Source: Episyrphus balteatus
Taxonomy: Eukaryota > Arthropoda > Insecta > Diptera > Syrphidae
NCBI RefSeq assembly: GCF_945859705.1
Contig: NC_079136.1
Location: forward strand, 128,871,027-128,935,026
Direction of reading: 5' to 3'
DNA: 64,000 nt
The position numbers were made by a program, and so were the translations under genes. The notes beneath the pieces were generated by a model that ran no database searches, was not told where the DNA came from, and was given only the letters and a program-made list of their open reading frames with translations. Positions 23,723-37,395 of this stretch are shown here, piece by piece (position 1 is the stretch's first letter; each line of letters begins with the position of its first letter).

Positions 23723-25399
23723 CTTTAAAGTTTGTGCTTAATTTTTTTTTCTGAAAATCACACAAAAAAAATTTGTTGGTCACTGGGGTGTATACGTATT
23801 TTTTTTTTTTTTTTTTTTTGAAATTAGTTTTTTCACAAAACACCCCCTAAATTAAAATTTTGGAGTGGCAGACTTACATGTTTGTTAACACTATTAATAG
23901 ACTTCCTTGTAATACTAAAATATATCGATTACTTCTCGCGCCAGCTTTCGGTCTATAGGTACCATAAAGAAAAAAATATAATACCTATAAAGAATAAATA
24001 AGACTTTTTATGATTTCAGGCTTCCAGTAAAAATCAAGTTCATTTTCTTTTCTCTGTAAGTAAAACTTTCATTCAAATCCTCTAATACCCTAAAACAAGA
24101 AAGTGGCATTAAAAGAAAAATTTTTAAAATAAAAAATACCAGGAAGAAGCGAAACATAAATCCAAACAAACTTTGAAGGATTTATTGTCCTTTAATTTGC
24201 TTTGTCTACATCGATTAATGGGGAGCGATAGCAAAAGCAAAAGCAAACAACTATGACGACGACATAACAAAACGACAAAGCAAACGCTTCAAATGGAAAG
24301 AAGAAACAAAACGAATAACGACCACCAGCCAACGACGATGGCTACAACGAAGACGATAACAACAAATACAACAGAGTGAACACAATATAACTAAAGAAGA
24401 GGGGGACGAATGAATGAATACTCTATAAGTACATAATATAAAAAAAAAAAAAAAAAACTAAGCTGGAACTTGAAGACCTTTGATGGCTGATCAGAGATCT
24501 AAGAGAGCCATTTTCTTTTACATAAAAGACCCTTCAAAGGACCAAAGCATAAAATCGTATACAAAATTAAACAAAAAATTAAAAAAAAAAAAAAATGTCC
24601 TTCTCCGCGAAGCACCCTTCAAGTTCAAGTAATTTAAATGCAAATTTGATTCCCTATTGTTTTTATATGTACGTTTAAAACCGTTCAATGTAAAAGATAC
24701 TCTGAAAACAATAATATAATTGCCTTTAACTGGTTTGGGGTGAAGAAGCTCTGGGGGAAGACCGTGAAAATCAAATCACAACCAAATCCCCACAAAATGG
24801 AGGTGGGTTGTATTTTTTTTTTTTTTTTTATTTTGTCCAGAAAATACAAAATTCCTTCCACGCAGAATGAAGTGGAAGTCCACCACGAACACGAATACAA
24901 AAACGTTTTTTTTTTGTCTGTCATTTGTGGCAATCATTTTTTTTTTTTTTTATTGTAACAAAATTCTCTTGTCGTCGACAAAGTATAATATCCTTGCTAA
25001 AAGAGGCTCATTACATAAGAATATCGGCCGGCCTCTCGGAAGCGACTGCGAAGGCGAGCACAGATGTCTAGTGACAGGAAATACGTTAGGGGAATCGTTT
25101 ATTTATTTTTCAGCTCTGGTGTGGAGAATGTATTTTATTTTTATTTTTCGGTTTTTTTCGTTTTTTTTTTTTTTTTTTCTCAGAAGAAGGAGAGAAAAAT
25201 GTCCTGGAAGACCGCAGGCCATTAAAGCATTTTACCCAGTTGTTAAATTTGTAAGCTATAAATACTTTATGGTGGAAGTAAGATGAAGCTTGAGCCTAAG
25301 GGTTGCTAAAAAAAATTTTGTATAAGTGGTTTTGAGGTTATTGTAGAATTTTATCTGATTTTTCTGCGATTATACAAATGTAAAAAAAAATATAAAACA

Positions 25400-25540
25400 T
25401 ACAAAATTTTTGAACTGCAAATAACTTAGCAACCAGAACTCAGAAATTTTAACATACAATCACAATACATAATATAAATTTTTAATTTTTGTACCTAAAT
25501 GCATTGGCTTGTTTACTGTGAATAAGACTTTAAAAAAAAA
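25400..25540 (+). repeat. Partial copy of the ~320-bp dispersed repeat
   Basis: 'TGCAAATAACTTAGCAACCAGAA' and, 90 bp on, 'AAATGCATTGGCTTGTTTACTGTGAATAAGAC' echo landmarks of the array at 4-5.3 kb. Confidence 0.45.
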
Positions 25541-25544
25541 AAAA

Positions 25545-25835
25545 TCTTGACAGCCGCACCACAGCTGCACCACCACCGTTTGGCGAAAAATTTTGGCGCA
25601 CCACCGCCGCACCATGACTGCATCACGAGTGCACCACGTCTGCACCATTTCATTTTGTATGAAAAAAAAACCACTGACGAGAACCGTACTTTTCATTCAA
25701 AATAAAATGGTGCAGACATGGTGCGGCGGTTTAGAAGTTTTTAAAATGGTGCGGACGTGGTGCAGCGGTGGTGCAGCGGTGGTGCAGTGGTCAAAAAGTG
25801 GTGCGGACTTGGTGCATCGGTCGGTGGTGCGACGG
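25545..25835. mobile_element. GTGGTGC foldback repeat, core-less variant
   Basis: The left half reads as CACCACCGCCGCACCA-type sequence and the right half as its inverse, GGTGCGGACGTGGTGCAGCGG. They meet near 25665-25700 across 'TTTTGTATGA...TCATTCAAAATAAAATGG'. It shares these blocks with the two larger elements at 58.6 and 63.1 kb but lacks their tRNA-like core. Ends are not resolved. Confidence 0.65.
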
Positions 25836-25913
25836 AATTCACTTTTTTTTTTATTTTTTTCTTAAATGGGTACCCCAACTAACCGAACAATAAAAAATTC
25901 TTAATTCCATATT

Positions 25914-25929
25914 TTCTATTTATTTATTT
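25914..25929 (-). terminator. Candidate polyadenylation signals of the SEA gene
   Basis: Overlapping AATAAA hexamers on the minus strand, about 300 bases past the stop codon at 26227. Confidence 0.4.
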
Positions 25930-26226
25930 AAAAAATTAAAATCATCTCCTAATCTTATCTACGATTATTCTCTTAAATTAAAAAAAAAATAAACATTTTT
26001 TCTTATAACAATTCCTAAATTAACCAAAAAATTAAAATATTTATGTGTTATCTGATTTTAATGCTCTTAATTTCAATCTTAATTTTTAAACTATTTTGTC
26101 CCAAGTCGATCCAAGGTTAATAAAAAAAACTTATAAAATAGTCCCAAAACCTCGGAACAAAATGGACAAAAGTTTCATGTGTCTCACAAAATTTTAGATA
26201 CCTACTAAACTATAATTTCTCTTCCC

Positions 26227-29200
26227 TTAAACAGTTACATGTATACCACTTTTAACTACCGCCTCTGATGGTGTTGTAAATCGTCGACCCTCAGCCTGTG
26301 AATCTATCAACGGTCGAAATGTTCGAATTCCAGAGTTCGATCGAACCGGCAGAAGTGTTACAAGTTTGGGAAGTTCTGTTGTACTGGCCGCTGATAGAAG
26401 TGGAACTTGAGAGGATTTTAACATTTCTTCGTACTTATTTGGGTCTATTACTTCGACTTCAGCTTCACCTTCATTGACATCAGGAAGTATTGGATTCAAA
26501 GGTCTAAAAGTCGGTACAATTGCTTCTTTCATTTGAACTTGAGAATACTCGATGTAAGCTGGTGTTGTCGTAGTCGAAATCATAGTCGTAGTCGGCATTG
26601 TTGGTGTAGTTGTTGTAGTTGTGGGCATCATAGTCGTGGTGATGAGTTTTATTTTCGTTTCGTTCCTCTGAGAAATCTTCAACTTATTATGAGAAAATGG
26701 TGGAATTTTCGTTGGCATGCTATGGGTGATTCCTAATTTCGAAGCAAGGGTGTCGAAAATCAGTGAAATATCTTGAATATTTGTAGCATTGTTAATTCGA
26801 GTTTTGATATCGTTTAGAGTGAAATTTTCAGCTTTTTCAACATCTTCAGAGACCCAAGCTTGTAGGGTCTTATTGAAGACTCTTCTCATGGATCCAGTGT
26901 GGCCATAAGTATTTGGAGAACTGCCATTTACAAATTCCCATTTCGACTGACTTGGAAAGAGTACCGAATCATCCATTGTTCCGGAAGGTTTCGACGATGG
27001 TCTTGATGGGCGAATTCGATTTCGTTTCGTTCCAGGTGATTTTGTTGTTGTTGTACTTGTTGTTGAAGATGGAGAAGATTCGGCCGAAGTAGTTGTGCTA
27101 CCTCGATTTCTTTGTAATATGATTTCTTTGAGATTCATGAAATTCGGCTTCTCTTCGGAATCAGGTTCAATACGAGACTCCAGTTTCAATTCTACCAAAT
27201 CAGTCGTGTTCTTCTCATCGTCATCGGGAAGATTAAGCAAGTCCATTAAGAATTCACCAATTTGGTGAGTTATTTCCGAGTCCTTCGAACTATTTTTCGG
27301 TTTGATCGAACTTGTTGGAACCGAGGTTGTTGTTGAAGTTGAAGATGTTGTTGAAGCTGTGGTTGATGTAGAAGTTGATATTGTTGTTGAAGACTCATTA
27401 TCATGTTTCTTCACAATAACTCCACCTCCTAAATGTTCAAACTTCTCATCACCAGCTTCAATAGCAAACGGAATTTTACCATTTGTTCCAAGAGTTGGAT
27501 TCAGAGGTTTGAAGGCTGGTATTACAACATCGTCTATCAATGGATTTGGCAATGGATGAGGCTTAACATGAGCTGAACCTAGAGGCTCAATTCCATCAAT
27601 ACCTGGCATAAAAACTGGTCCGCTATATCCATGGTAATAAACCAAGTCTTGAGCATTAGTATCTTCACGGTTTTCGGGCTTATTGAAGTTCGGCTTACTG
27701 AAGAAACCCGATGGATAAGGGTCATACGAAGCTGGAGCTTGAATCATTGGCGGAGGTCTGACCGGTTCATATGGAGTCGTGATACTTATGATGGTTTCAG
27801 TTTGGGTAGCAAGAGGCTCAAATATCTCAGAACCTGGACCTCGGATTGGTCTCCAAGGTTGAGTGTCAAGAACTGGTTGCGAAGTGAATAAGCTTGCATC
27901 GAGTTTTGGAACTTCTATAGTTGTTGTCGGAGGACTGTTAGTTTGGGAATAAGTTGGAGGAGGTGGAGTTGTTGTAGTTGTTGTCGTTGTTGTTGTGGAT
28001 GGAGTTGTTGATGTTGTTGTTGTTGTTGTTGTTGGTTCCGGAGTTGTGGTTGTAGTTGTTGTTGTCGTCGAAGTTGTAGTCGTGGTTTTTGTTGAAGTCG
28101 ATTTCGTGCTCGTTGTTGTTGTTGGATCTTCAGCTCTTGTTGTCTTTGCTGAGACTTTTTCCACTGAAGGTTTCTTAGGCTTCACCCTTAATGGAAACGG
28201 AGTCACTGATTTCGGTGTATTGCTGTAAGCCTTAGTTGGAGAAGCTTTCTTCTGTGTGATATCAGCATCGGTTTTTGTGATTTCAAAAGAACCTTCAAAC
28301 GATCCCTGGATAACTGGGGCATTTTCGACATCAACATCAGGCTCATCATCTGCACTATGTGGCTTGGAGAGTTTGGTTTTTGGAGAAGAATTTGGTAGAG
28401 TTTTCAAAGTTGGTTTCTCCAAGAAACCACCTTTCTTTAAAAGCCTCTTCTCCAACTGTGTTTGACTTGTTGGAGTCATTTGCTGAAAGAAAAAGAAGAT
28501 ACAGTTTAGTCATTGAGCAAGAAATGATTTGAAGAAGACTTACCGTATCCCTTGAGAGTGATGCAGACTTGACAAGTTGTTCGTCAAGTATTCTCTTCAC
28601 TTCGACAGATTCCGGATCAATTCTCAAAGATCGATAGAGAGACTTCAGAGCAGTTGTTTCCAAAAATAGAGACTCTTTTATATATTCTTCGACACTATGG
28701 ATGTTTCTAGAGAAAGAAGTTTTGTAGAAAAATCGTCAAAAGTTTGACTATCAACTTACTGTGGTAACTTCCTCACATCAAGATAAGTCCTAAAGCTGAC
28801 TTTTATCAACGGTCCATCACCAAATCCAGCAACATCAACTCGTATCGGCTGAAGAGCATTATCTGTCAAACTCCTTTCGACAAATCGTTTATAATATTCA
28901 ACTTTCTGCTTATAAGTTGTTGTATGATTGTATTTGAGGCCCGTTGTGAATAGATCTCCTTTCGCGATACGAAATGATCCTTCAAATCCAATAACAGCTA
29001 AGAAAATAAGAACTTGTTCAATATCAGAACTCTCAAAAGTTTTAACAGTCGAACTTACTATCTTCCATATTGGACTTTATCGAACTAAAATAAAAGGCTA
29101 ATCCTGCAATTGATATTACCGCTAACAAAACTATAAATGCTGCTGTCGATAGAATTATCGAAAAAGACTTAGTTTTTGTATGTGGATGGTGTGGTTTTGC

Positions 29201-29383
29201 TGAGAAAGTTGATGGAGCTATATTTCTGCCATCTCTCCACATGCCCCATGTGCTGTAAGCATTTCCTCCATATTGACTACCCAGACTGTGTTCATTTGTG
29301 AATGAAGGCTGCTTGTTCATGTGATAGTAGGCACCAAGAGTCGAACGTCTTCCGAGGGTATTTTGATAGGAATAATCGTTTGT
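26227..29383 (-). CDS. Type II membrane protein with SEA domain and Thr-rich mucin-like ectodomain
   Basis: Exons are 29383-29059, 28997-28760, 28706-28544 and 28482-26227. All have GTAAGT donors and pyrimidine-rich AG acceptors, in phases 1, 2 and 0. From the ATG at 29320 the product is 972 aa. The first exon listed stays open for 21 more codons up to a phase-0 acceptor, so an upstream coding exon is likely (see 59230-59316). Residues 1-52 are cytoplasmic, ~53-79 are the membrane helix (FIVLLAVISIAGLAF) and ~90-200 are a SEA fold (FEGSFRIAKGD ... RVDVAGFGDGPLIKVSF). The rest is Ser/Thr/Pro-rich with poly-Thr runs at ~342-392 and several F(R/K)PLNP-type modules. SEA domains occur on heavily glycosylated cell-surface proteins. 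The usual autocleavage GSVVV is replaced by GPLIKV, so self-cleavage looks unlikely. Probably an apical or cuticle-facing surface mucin. No protease domain is present. Exact orthologue unknown. Confidence 0.85.
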
Positions 29384-30334
29384 CTGAAAGAAAAAAGGAA
29401 TAAAACATTAATGTAAGTCGCCTATCAAAAGGTAATAGGTATTTGGTAAATTTTGAAACATCGTTTCAAAGGATTGCTAATCACATCGTTATTATTTGTA
29501 GAACAAGTGAGTGTGAATTATAGATAGGAAAAAAAAATTACCACAATCTCAGTCAAGTCGAAAATGTAGAGCTCTTTGTAGCCTTCGATTGTTTACACTG
29601 GTACAAAAAATATTTAAATTTTAGTAGGTATTTTCTTTAGCAATTTATAATTCACAGTCAGTTTTGCAAAAAAAAAAAATAATTTAAAACAAATAATCGA
29701 TAAATCATACTTCTTCTTTTTCTTGTATAACCTTCAATTTCATCACTGATAAAGTAATTTTAATATTTTTTTTCTAGCTAATTTATAATTCACAGTCACT
29801 TTTGCTAAGCAAATATTTACAGAAATAATCGAAAGTCATACTTCTTCTTACTTCTCTGTGTACCAGAAGACTTCATTATTAATAAAGCACATATTAAAAT
29901 ATATATATTTTTCTAGCATTTTATAATTCACAGTCACTTTTGGCCAAAACCTAATGTACAGAAATAATCGATTAAAAAGAGAATAAAAGATTCTTACATC
30001 ATTGATGGAAGGTGAAAGGCGTAATCAGTTTACTATGCCATAATTATAGAATCGATATGATATACAGTTGACCTTTTTCGAAAATTGAAAATCCAACTTC
30101 TGATCCATTGTAAAAAAAAATTCAAATTCTTAGAAAACTTCAAAACTTCCTTTATCCAGAAACAAAAAAAAAATTCACAAAAAAAAACTTTCAGTAATTA
30201 ATCAAATCTTAAACTTTTGTATGCCCCATTTTCAAGTTTACCCACAACAATGACAAGCCCCTCAATGCAGCTTAAGAAATTATTTTCTCTATTTTTTTTT
30301 TTTTTCTTATTTTCTTTTGTTCAAAATTTATATA

Positions 30335-31772
30335 GACCAGTGCCGATGCCTTCAAAAACATTAAAAAGTACAAAAAAATCATAGTAGGATGAAACCCATT
30401 GGAAAAGGAGGGGAATATGATAAGAATGAAAGGAAAAATAAATTACGGGCGAGCCGAGTTCGGGAAGTGGGTGGGTTGAATTTTTAATGGTAAAAAATGG
30501 TATATCTTGATTTCCGGCAAAACTACAAATCTTATAGAATAAAGTTGTATGGCAAAGTTGTAGGTAATAAAAAGATCTACAACTTTTGTATCAACATTTT
30601 GTTCACATAACCTCAAAATTTATGTGAAAAATTAAAAAAACCGAGTTTTTGGTTTTTTATTTTTATCTTTTTCAAAAACAAAAATTTTTCTACGAAATTT
30701 GGTGAAAACTTACCTTATTATGTTCCAAATACACAGTAATTTATTTGATTTAAAATATTAATTTGTTCACCTTATTTTGACTTAATACCAAAAAAACACC
30801 CTAATTTTCAATCGAAAAATCACGTGTCAAAATATCAGCTTTTTTCAAAAAGTCGGTGGGCATTTCGTTCGTTAAAATGTTTTTTTTCTGATGGTGTAAA
30901 AAAAATTTTACATTAGTATACTATAGAACATGTTTTAGTAAAATTCAAAAAATGAAAAAAGCTTGAATTCGAAAAAAAAATTTTATCATTGTTTACAATT
31001 TTGGCCTATTTATTCAAATTTACACTTTAATTACTCAAAAAACGTAAGATTAATCAATGTTACATGAAATCTTATGTTTTTTGAGTAATTAAAGTGTAAA
31101 TTTGAATAAATAGGCCAAAATTGTAAACAATGATAAAAATTTTTTTTGAATTCAAGCTTTTTTCATTTTTTCAATTTTACTAGAACATGTTCTATAGTAT
31201 ACTAATGTAAATTTTTTTTACACCATCAGAAAATAGACATTTTAACGAACGAAATGCCCACCGACTTTTTGAAAAAAACTGATATTTTGACACGTGAATT
31301 TTCGATTGAAAATTAGGGTGTTTTTTTGGTATTAAGTCAAAATAAGGTGAACAAATTAATATTTTAAATCAAATAAATTACAGTGTATTCGAGACATAAC
31401 AAGGTAAGTTTTCACCAAATTTCGTAGAAAATTTTTTGTTTTTGAAAAAGATAAAAATAAAAAACCAAAAACTCGGTTTTTTGAATTTTTCACATAAATT
31501 TTGAGGTTATGTGAAAAAATTGTTGATACAAAAGTTGTAGATCTTTTTATTACCTACAACTTTGCGATACAACTTTTTTCTATAGGATTTGTAGTTTTTC
31601 CGGAAATCGAGATATACCATTTTTTACCATTAAAAACTCAACCCACCCGCTTCCCGAACTCGGCTCACCCGTAATTTATTTTTCCTTTAATTTTCATTAT
31701 ATTCACCTCCTTTTCCAATGGGTTTCATTCTACTATGATTTTTTTTGGTTTCAAAAATTATCGACCCTGGTC
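30335..31772. mobile_element. 1.44-kb foldback element with ~680-bp inverted arms
   Basis: The two halves are inverted copies centred near 31058, with a few per cent mismatches. Outer ends are GACCAG and CTGGTC, each flanked by TA, compatible with a Tc1/mariner-like TA duplication. Inner landmarks pair across the element, for example CCGAGTTCGGGAAG near 30455 with CTTCCCGAACTCGG near 31651, and AGATCTACAACTTTTG with its inverse. No coding frame. An RNA across it would form a very long hairpin. Confidence 0.85.
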
Positions 31773-34700
31773 TAATAAGCAGCTTAGTTAAATAAAGCGG
31801 AACCTCTCCACTTGTATACATTTAATCATTTAAAAAGCCCACTTTTTCTTGCACCACAAAAACCCCCAAAAATCTCTCTAAATAAAAAACAACAACTTTT
31901 CAAGTCTTTCAGCAGAACTTTTTACCAACTGAAACTTTAATTTAATAAATAAAATAACAAAAAAAAAAAATACTACGCCTCTTTCAAACCAACACAGGAA
32001 GCAAAAAAAAAAATATAGAAAAAAAATACATAATAATAAAACTCTCATCATAACATAATTGAATTTTAAAAGGAACTCCTGGCAACGAATAAAAAACAAA
32101 AAACAAAAAAACAAGAAAATCCTGATGGAAATGAAAAGCTTGAGCTTTTCGTCTCAAATTGAATGAGGAAAATATTGAGAAAAAAATATAAAAAAGAAAC
32201 AGAAAACAGTTTATATAAAAAGCCAACAAAAAAAATTATGAGGAAAAAGCTACACTTAACCTCGCTCTCTAGAACACCGACTCGACTGTCTATACCTTTG
32301 CTACCTCTTACCTAGTCATAGTCCTTTGTGTAATTACATTCAGCCATAACCTTTGGAGCGAGCGGCTATGACTTTACCTCCTTCTAGCCGAGAGAAAATA
32401 ATATTGTTGAAATAGTAAAAAAAAGGACGAAAAAATGGATGAAAAATATAACGCTTCAAATAGGACTCGATGCAGCTTGGAAAAGCTTGACATGCAGTCC
32501 AAGCTAAACCAAACCAACTCTCTCTGATGGTCTGGTCTAAGTTGGGTATAGAGAGGATCTAATAACCTTTAATGCACCTGGCCAGACCATCAGAACCTGG
32601 TTGGCTGCTAGCACTGACGACGAGCCATCATCATCTACTGATTTGCCACTTCAGGAAAGAAAGTGGCAATTTTCTATTGGAAGTTCTTCTTCTTTCCTAT
32701 TTTTTTTTTTCCTTTTTTCTTAGTCCTTTTTTTTCTTCCTGTGTGAGCTCTGCAATAATTTAATATTCTCTTAAGTTCTTCACTATCCACTTGAATTCGT
32801 GCACACTACTCTCTCTCTCTCTTCCAGTTCTATAGAGCTCCATCTGCAGGACCTTCTTCTTCTCCGGGGCCACTAATGTATTCGCAATAAGTGCTTCTTG
32901 CTTAAAAGGAAGGTATCAACTCGTCGCTGCCGCCACCATTACACCCTTTTGAAATGAGGTTAAAAAGGATATATACGAAAATTGGTCTAGGCTAGGTCAT
33001 GGTTCAGGATACTCCAATCGACTCGTATCGTAGAAGTGAATCTCTTTAAAAACTCATGTTGCACCTGGAATGTCTTTGGTGAATTTCCTCAAAAACTTTT
33101 TCTTCTAATTTTTTTTTAATTGAATTACTGGGAAGCTTGTGCTAGGAATATTAAACGAATACTCTATCAACTACATATAGTAGTGTTTTTTTTTTTGGGG
33201 GGGGGGGGTTGAATCAGGACGATAAGGATGAAAAAAAAATTACCACCAAACGTGTGAATTGAAAGAAAATCTGCGTCTTGCTTTCATTCTAAAAGAAAGT
33301 TTTTTTCGGTTATTTTTTTTTTTCTTTAGTTTGAACTCTTTGATGTGTGTCTTATGGCAAAAAATGTTGAAAAGAATCATTTTTTTTGGGTCTTTTTTTT
33401 CTTTTGAGTGGAAAAAAATTTTAAATGTTACTCCCTTTCAGTGGAAAATAAGTTTTTATGGTTTTTAATGTGTCACTTAAAAATTTAATATTACATTTTC
33501 GCGATAAAAAGCAATATTGAATTTTATGTACCTATTTAAGTAAGTTTTACCATTGTATAACGTTATTGCCTTCTCACTTCTTGCCTTTTTAAGACTTGTT
33601 TAAAGATTCAAACTTTACGGCTAATATTACAGATTAAACCTTAAACCAGTGTTTATCATTCATAAGTTATTCCAACAAAAGCCATGGATTGAACATTTTT
33701 TTAATTATTCCTATGGAATTCAAAAAACAGTTATGACTTTTGCCACTAGAGGGCATAATAATCAAATTTTCATGACGTCATATATCCTATAACAAGCGGA
33801 CAAGCAAGACGGTTCCAAAGATACCTCATTTGTCAAATTGTAGTTTGTAGTTCAGAAGCTGTGATGAAACAGATGAACAAACCTTTTGGCTCTTCCATGA
33901 TCAGATAAAAAGAATGTGCTTTAGAATTTTCATTTCTTCCAAAAAATGCTAAAAAAAAAGACTTATGCTAAACTTCTAGACTGAGATAATAGTTTCTATA
34001 TTCTAACTGAAAGAAATAACATAATTGATTGCGCCCATTGAAGACATGATCTCCTCATTAAAAAGAAGATCTACATTGCATAAATCAGTTTGATAAATAA
34101 TTTATTCAAAAAATAATCTTCTATAACCAAACCACAACATTTTAGTCACGAATAGGTGGATAGATGAAGATTACACAAACAACTTGCATGCAATAAAAAT
34201 CATCTTGGAACTAAATTTCCATAAGATAATCGAGACAAGTCAAAAGAAAAAACTTGAATGAAAGAAATGAGAATCTAAAGAAGAATTTCTGTGGAAAAGA
34301 TTTTAGAATTTGACGTCATTAATTATTATTTTTCTTAACAAACGTTCGATGACCTCATATAACTTTGGTTTCAAGTCCCCCTAAAGCCTGGACAGATCCA
34401 TGAGAGGACTTGTTTCTGATCTGAAATGAAATTAATCATCACACATAAAAAGGGGAGTTTTCTGGCTTTTATAGTCTCTGTCCAGTTTTGTATCTGTGAA
34501 GAAGATGAAAAGATTGAAGATCTTGTGGGACTGATGATGATCATCTTGATGGAGTCTTATTACATTGTGATTGTTAAGAGGGACTACATCTTGTTGGTAA
34601 TTTGTTTGACTATTTTTTTCCTTTGAATTGAATTAGCTGAAGTGAATTTAGTATTCATGATAAAATAATTTTTATGAATAGCTTTTGATAATAATTATTA

Positions 34701-37395
34701 TAATTATAATTTGTCGAATGGATATTCAATTTAAGATTTAAATTCAGCTTGAAAAATTACAACTTTATAGAGGTCCTAAATATGTATATCTCTTGTGTCA
34801 AGGTTTTTCTTTTCAAATCGAAATTTGAGGTCCTAAATATGTAACACATTGAAGAATTCTTATTTTTAACCCAAATAAAAGATAAAACATCCTACAGTTT
34901 CCAGTTATATTTTTGACTTAAACTGCAGGCTTTTTAAATTTCTAACCAAACATTTTGGGAAAATTTAAGGTCTTAACCAAAATCTTAGCTCAAATATTCT
35001 TGAAAAATCTGGAAGATTTGTTTTCTTTTTAAAGGAAACTGATTCTTTAAAAGCACAAATTTAAAAAAAAATTGAAATGATATAGGGTCCTAAAGAAACA
35101 AAAATTCAAATTCTTATTTTTATAGAATTTCATAAAATTTTTCCGCCAAACAACGAGCCATTGGTAAAAAAGGTGGATATTTTTCAGTTTACTATTAGAA
35201 CTTGAGGTCTTAACCACAAATTAACAAATTTTCATGTACCTAAAGATCTTAGTGCTAAATGTTTTTGCAAAATGTTTGAAAAATTTTCTTCACTCAGTTG
35301 GAAAATTCTTCCAACCCAGACTCAATATTATTGATTTGAGTACAGTCTAAGGTCCTAAAAGTCAAACTAAGAATTTTGTTTGATCAAATATTGTGCAGAA
35401 TTATTTGAAAATTTTGTCGCCCTAAATTACTGCGGGGACAAGTCGTACTAGAACAAAAAAAACACTTTGACTAAACCAATTCACTTAAGGTCCTAAAGAA
35501 GTATCAGTTTGAGTTTAACTAATGGCTTTATGCTCATGGAATCTGCTAATATTAAGAATAAAATAAGTAAAAAAGTTTTTTTCTATCAAAGACCTCTAAA
35601 AATCAACCTTAATGTCCAAAATGATAAATTAAAAATATTTAAATATTTAGACTTAAAAAAAAAAATCTAGCTTTAATCTATCAATTTTGCCATGAGACCA
35701 CCTTCATCGATAAAATATTGTCCTCGCATCTTCCCGGCAAAACGTTTTCATGTACGAGTATGTTTTCTCATGGTGCGTGTTAATCATTTTTCATCCTTCT
35801 CAATGACAACCATTGTGATATTAATTATCCCTATTTAATGTTCCCTTTGCATGGAACCTTAACAACTTTAGTTTGCCTCCTGCCATTGTGCCAAATCGAC
35901 GACCTATACTCACACACAACAAAAGACACTTAACCATCAATCAATTTTGTGTTTTAATTCTTATCGTTAAATGTTTCATTCCCACGGAATTTTATCCGCT
36001 TTAAGCCTTCAAATTCATTATTTGCAAAATATATAAATGCTAACCCAGACCATCAGAACCTAAAACGAACGAAAAATATTTTTATCACGCAAAATTGAAT
36101 TTTCTTCCCAGATTATGTAAAATTTTCACACGCATCTAGTTACAACCAAAAACCCCTCCAGCAAGCTTCACTAATCGGAATTAATCCACTATACTACCTC
36201 TATCCAAGAAAATAATAAAAAAAAAAAAAAAACCAAAAACCATTATTTTGACTTGAGGAAGCGAAGAACAAGTTCTATGTCGTAACGTGTGCCGTCTTAG
36301 TATGAATTTTTGTTGGATAGTCTATAAGTGCTTTGCTTAAACGTGGAATACTTTGCTAAAACCTTCAAGACTCAGAGCTCGCACATATCATGCGTGAATA
36401 ATTAATCATCACGCGAAAACTTCTTCCCCGTCGTCGGGTCTTCCATCACCATCAAGCTCCAAAATTGTAGAATTTTTGTGGTGCTAAAACGGAAGTAGAA
36501 AAGTGTTGCATGAACGAAAGAAAATCCACAGTTATTTTTGTGTGTCTTGGCTTGGAGTTGGAGTACAAAGACGTTTAAACGGAAATTCGTCTAAAAACCA
36601 ACCATGCTTTGTGTCGTCGTGTTGTCATATTGGAAAACTCTCACACTTTTGTAGCCATTGTTGGTTATTCAACCGCAAGTAAACGAGACTTTTTAAGGAG
36701 ATGGCACACATATCGTTGAGTATAAAAATGGTATCATTTTCCATAAAGGATTTTTGGGGTTTTTAAGAAAATCTGCTGCTGCTTTCAGACTCACATTTAT
36801 CTAGATTAACGTGCTTTTGACGGAAGATAATTGTTATTGCCACAGTTTTTCGTTTAATTTTTTTTTTTTTTTGAGAAGAAAGAACACAGAAGGTAAGGAT
36901 AAGTCTCTTTGGGAAGGTATAAACAGTTTTAAGAAATCGGAAAAGTTTTTCGAGTTAAATTTTTTTAGTGTTTACAAAGTTCTCAAGTACCTATCTATTT
37001 TACCACAGGAATATTCTTTAACAAAAGGAAAGAAATTGAAAAAAAATAGTAAAGGGATTGTGGTGTATTAAGCCAACGATTAAGATAATTGTTTCGAATA
37101 TACATTGGGGAGTGATTTTTGGGAAGAAAACAGCGATATTTTATTAGCAAACAAGTTCTAAGTGCTTGCCTTGACAGACGAACACGTCTCTTCTAGAGTG
37201 TGGCTAAAAAATCTAGTATCATTGCTCCCAAGAGGAAGATTTAACTAACTAATATCAGTCAGTGACTGAACTTGATTTTTACAAGTTACATTAATCATAA
37301 ATCAATAAGAAAAAATCTAATTTTGTTGTAATATTGGGTGCATTTATCACTGATTTTTTATGAAATGGTTGTGCATTCCATCACGAAATTGTAAA
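31773..37395. other. Gene-free stretch, 5.6 kb
   Basis: No recognisable exon. Contains poly-A/T runs, a G11 run near 33200 and a GC-richer patch at 32.25-33.0 kb with no convincing reading frame. Confidence 0.4.
34740..35660. repeat. AT-rich tract with recurrent GGTCCTAAA motif
   Basis: 'AGGTCCTAAATATGTA', 'GGTCTTAACCA', 'GGTCCTAAAG' and similar words recur about every 60-110 bp on the plus strand. It may be a decayed satellite. Similar tracts lie at 43.2-44.3 and 46.25-47.4 kb. Confidence 0.4.

Noticed and set aside
27995..28228. Val-rich plus-strand frame
   Set aside because: It is the antisense shadow of the poly-Thr tract of the SEA gene.
29521..29600. Minus-strand patch reading into a GTG|GTAATT donor just upstream of the SEA exon at 29383
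   Set aside because: Phase fits, but an in-frame stop precedes it with no ATG or good acceptor between. The 59230-59316 exon has a proper start.
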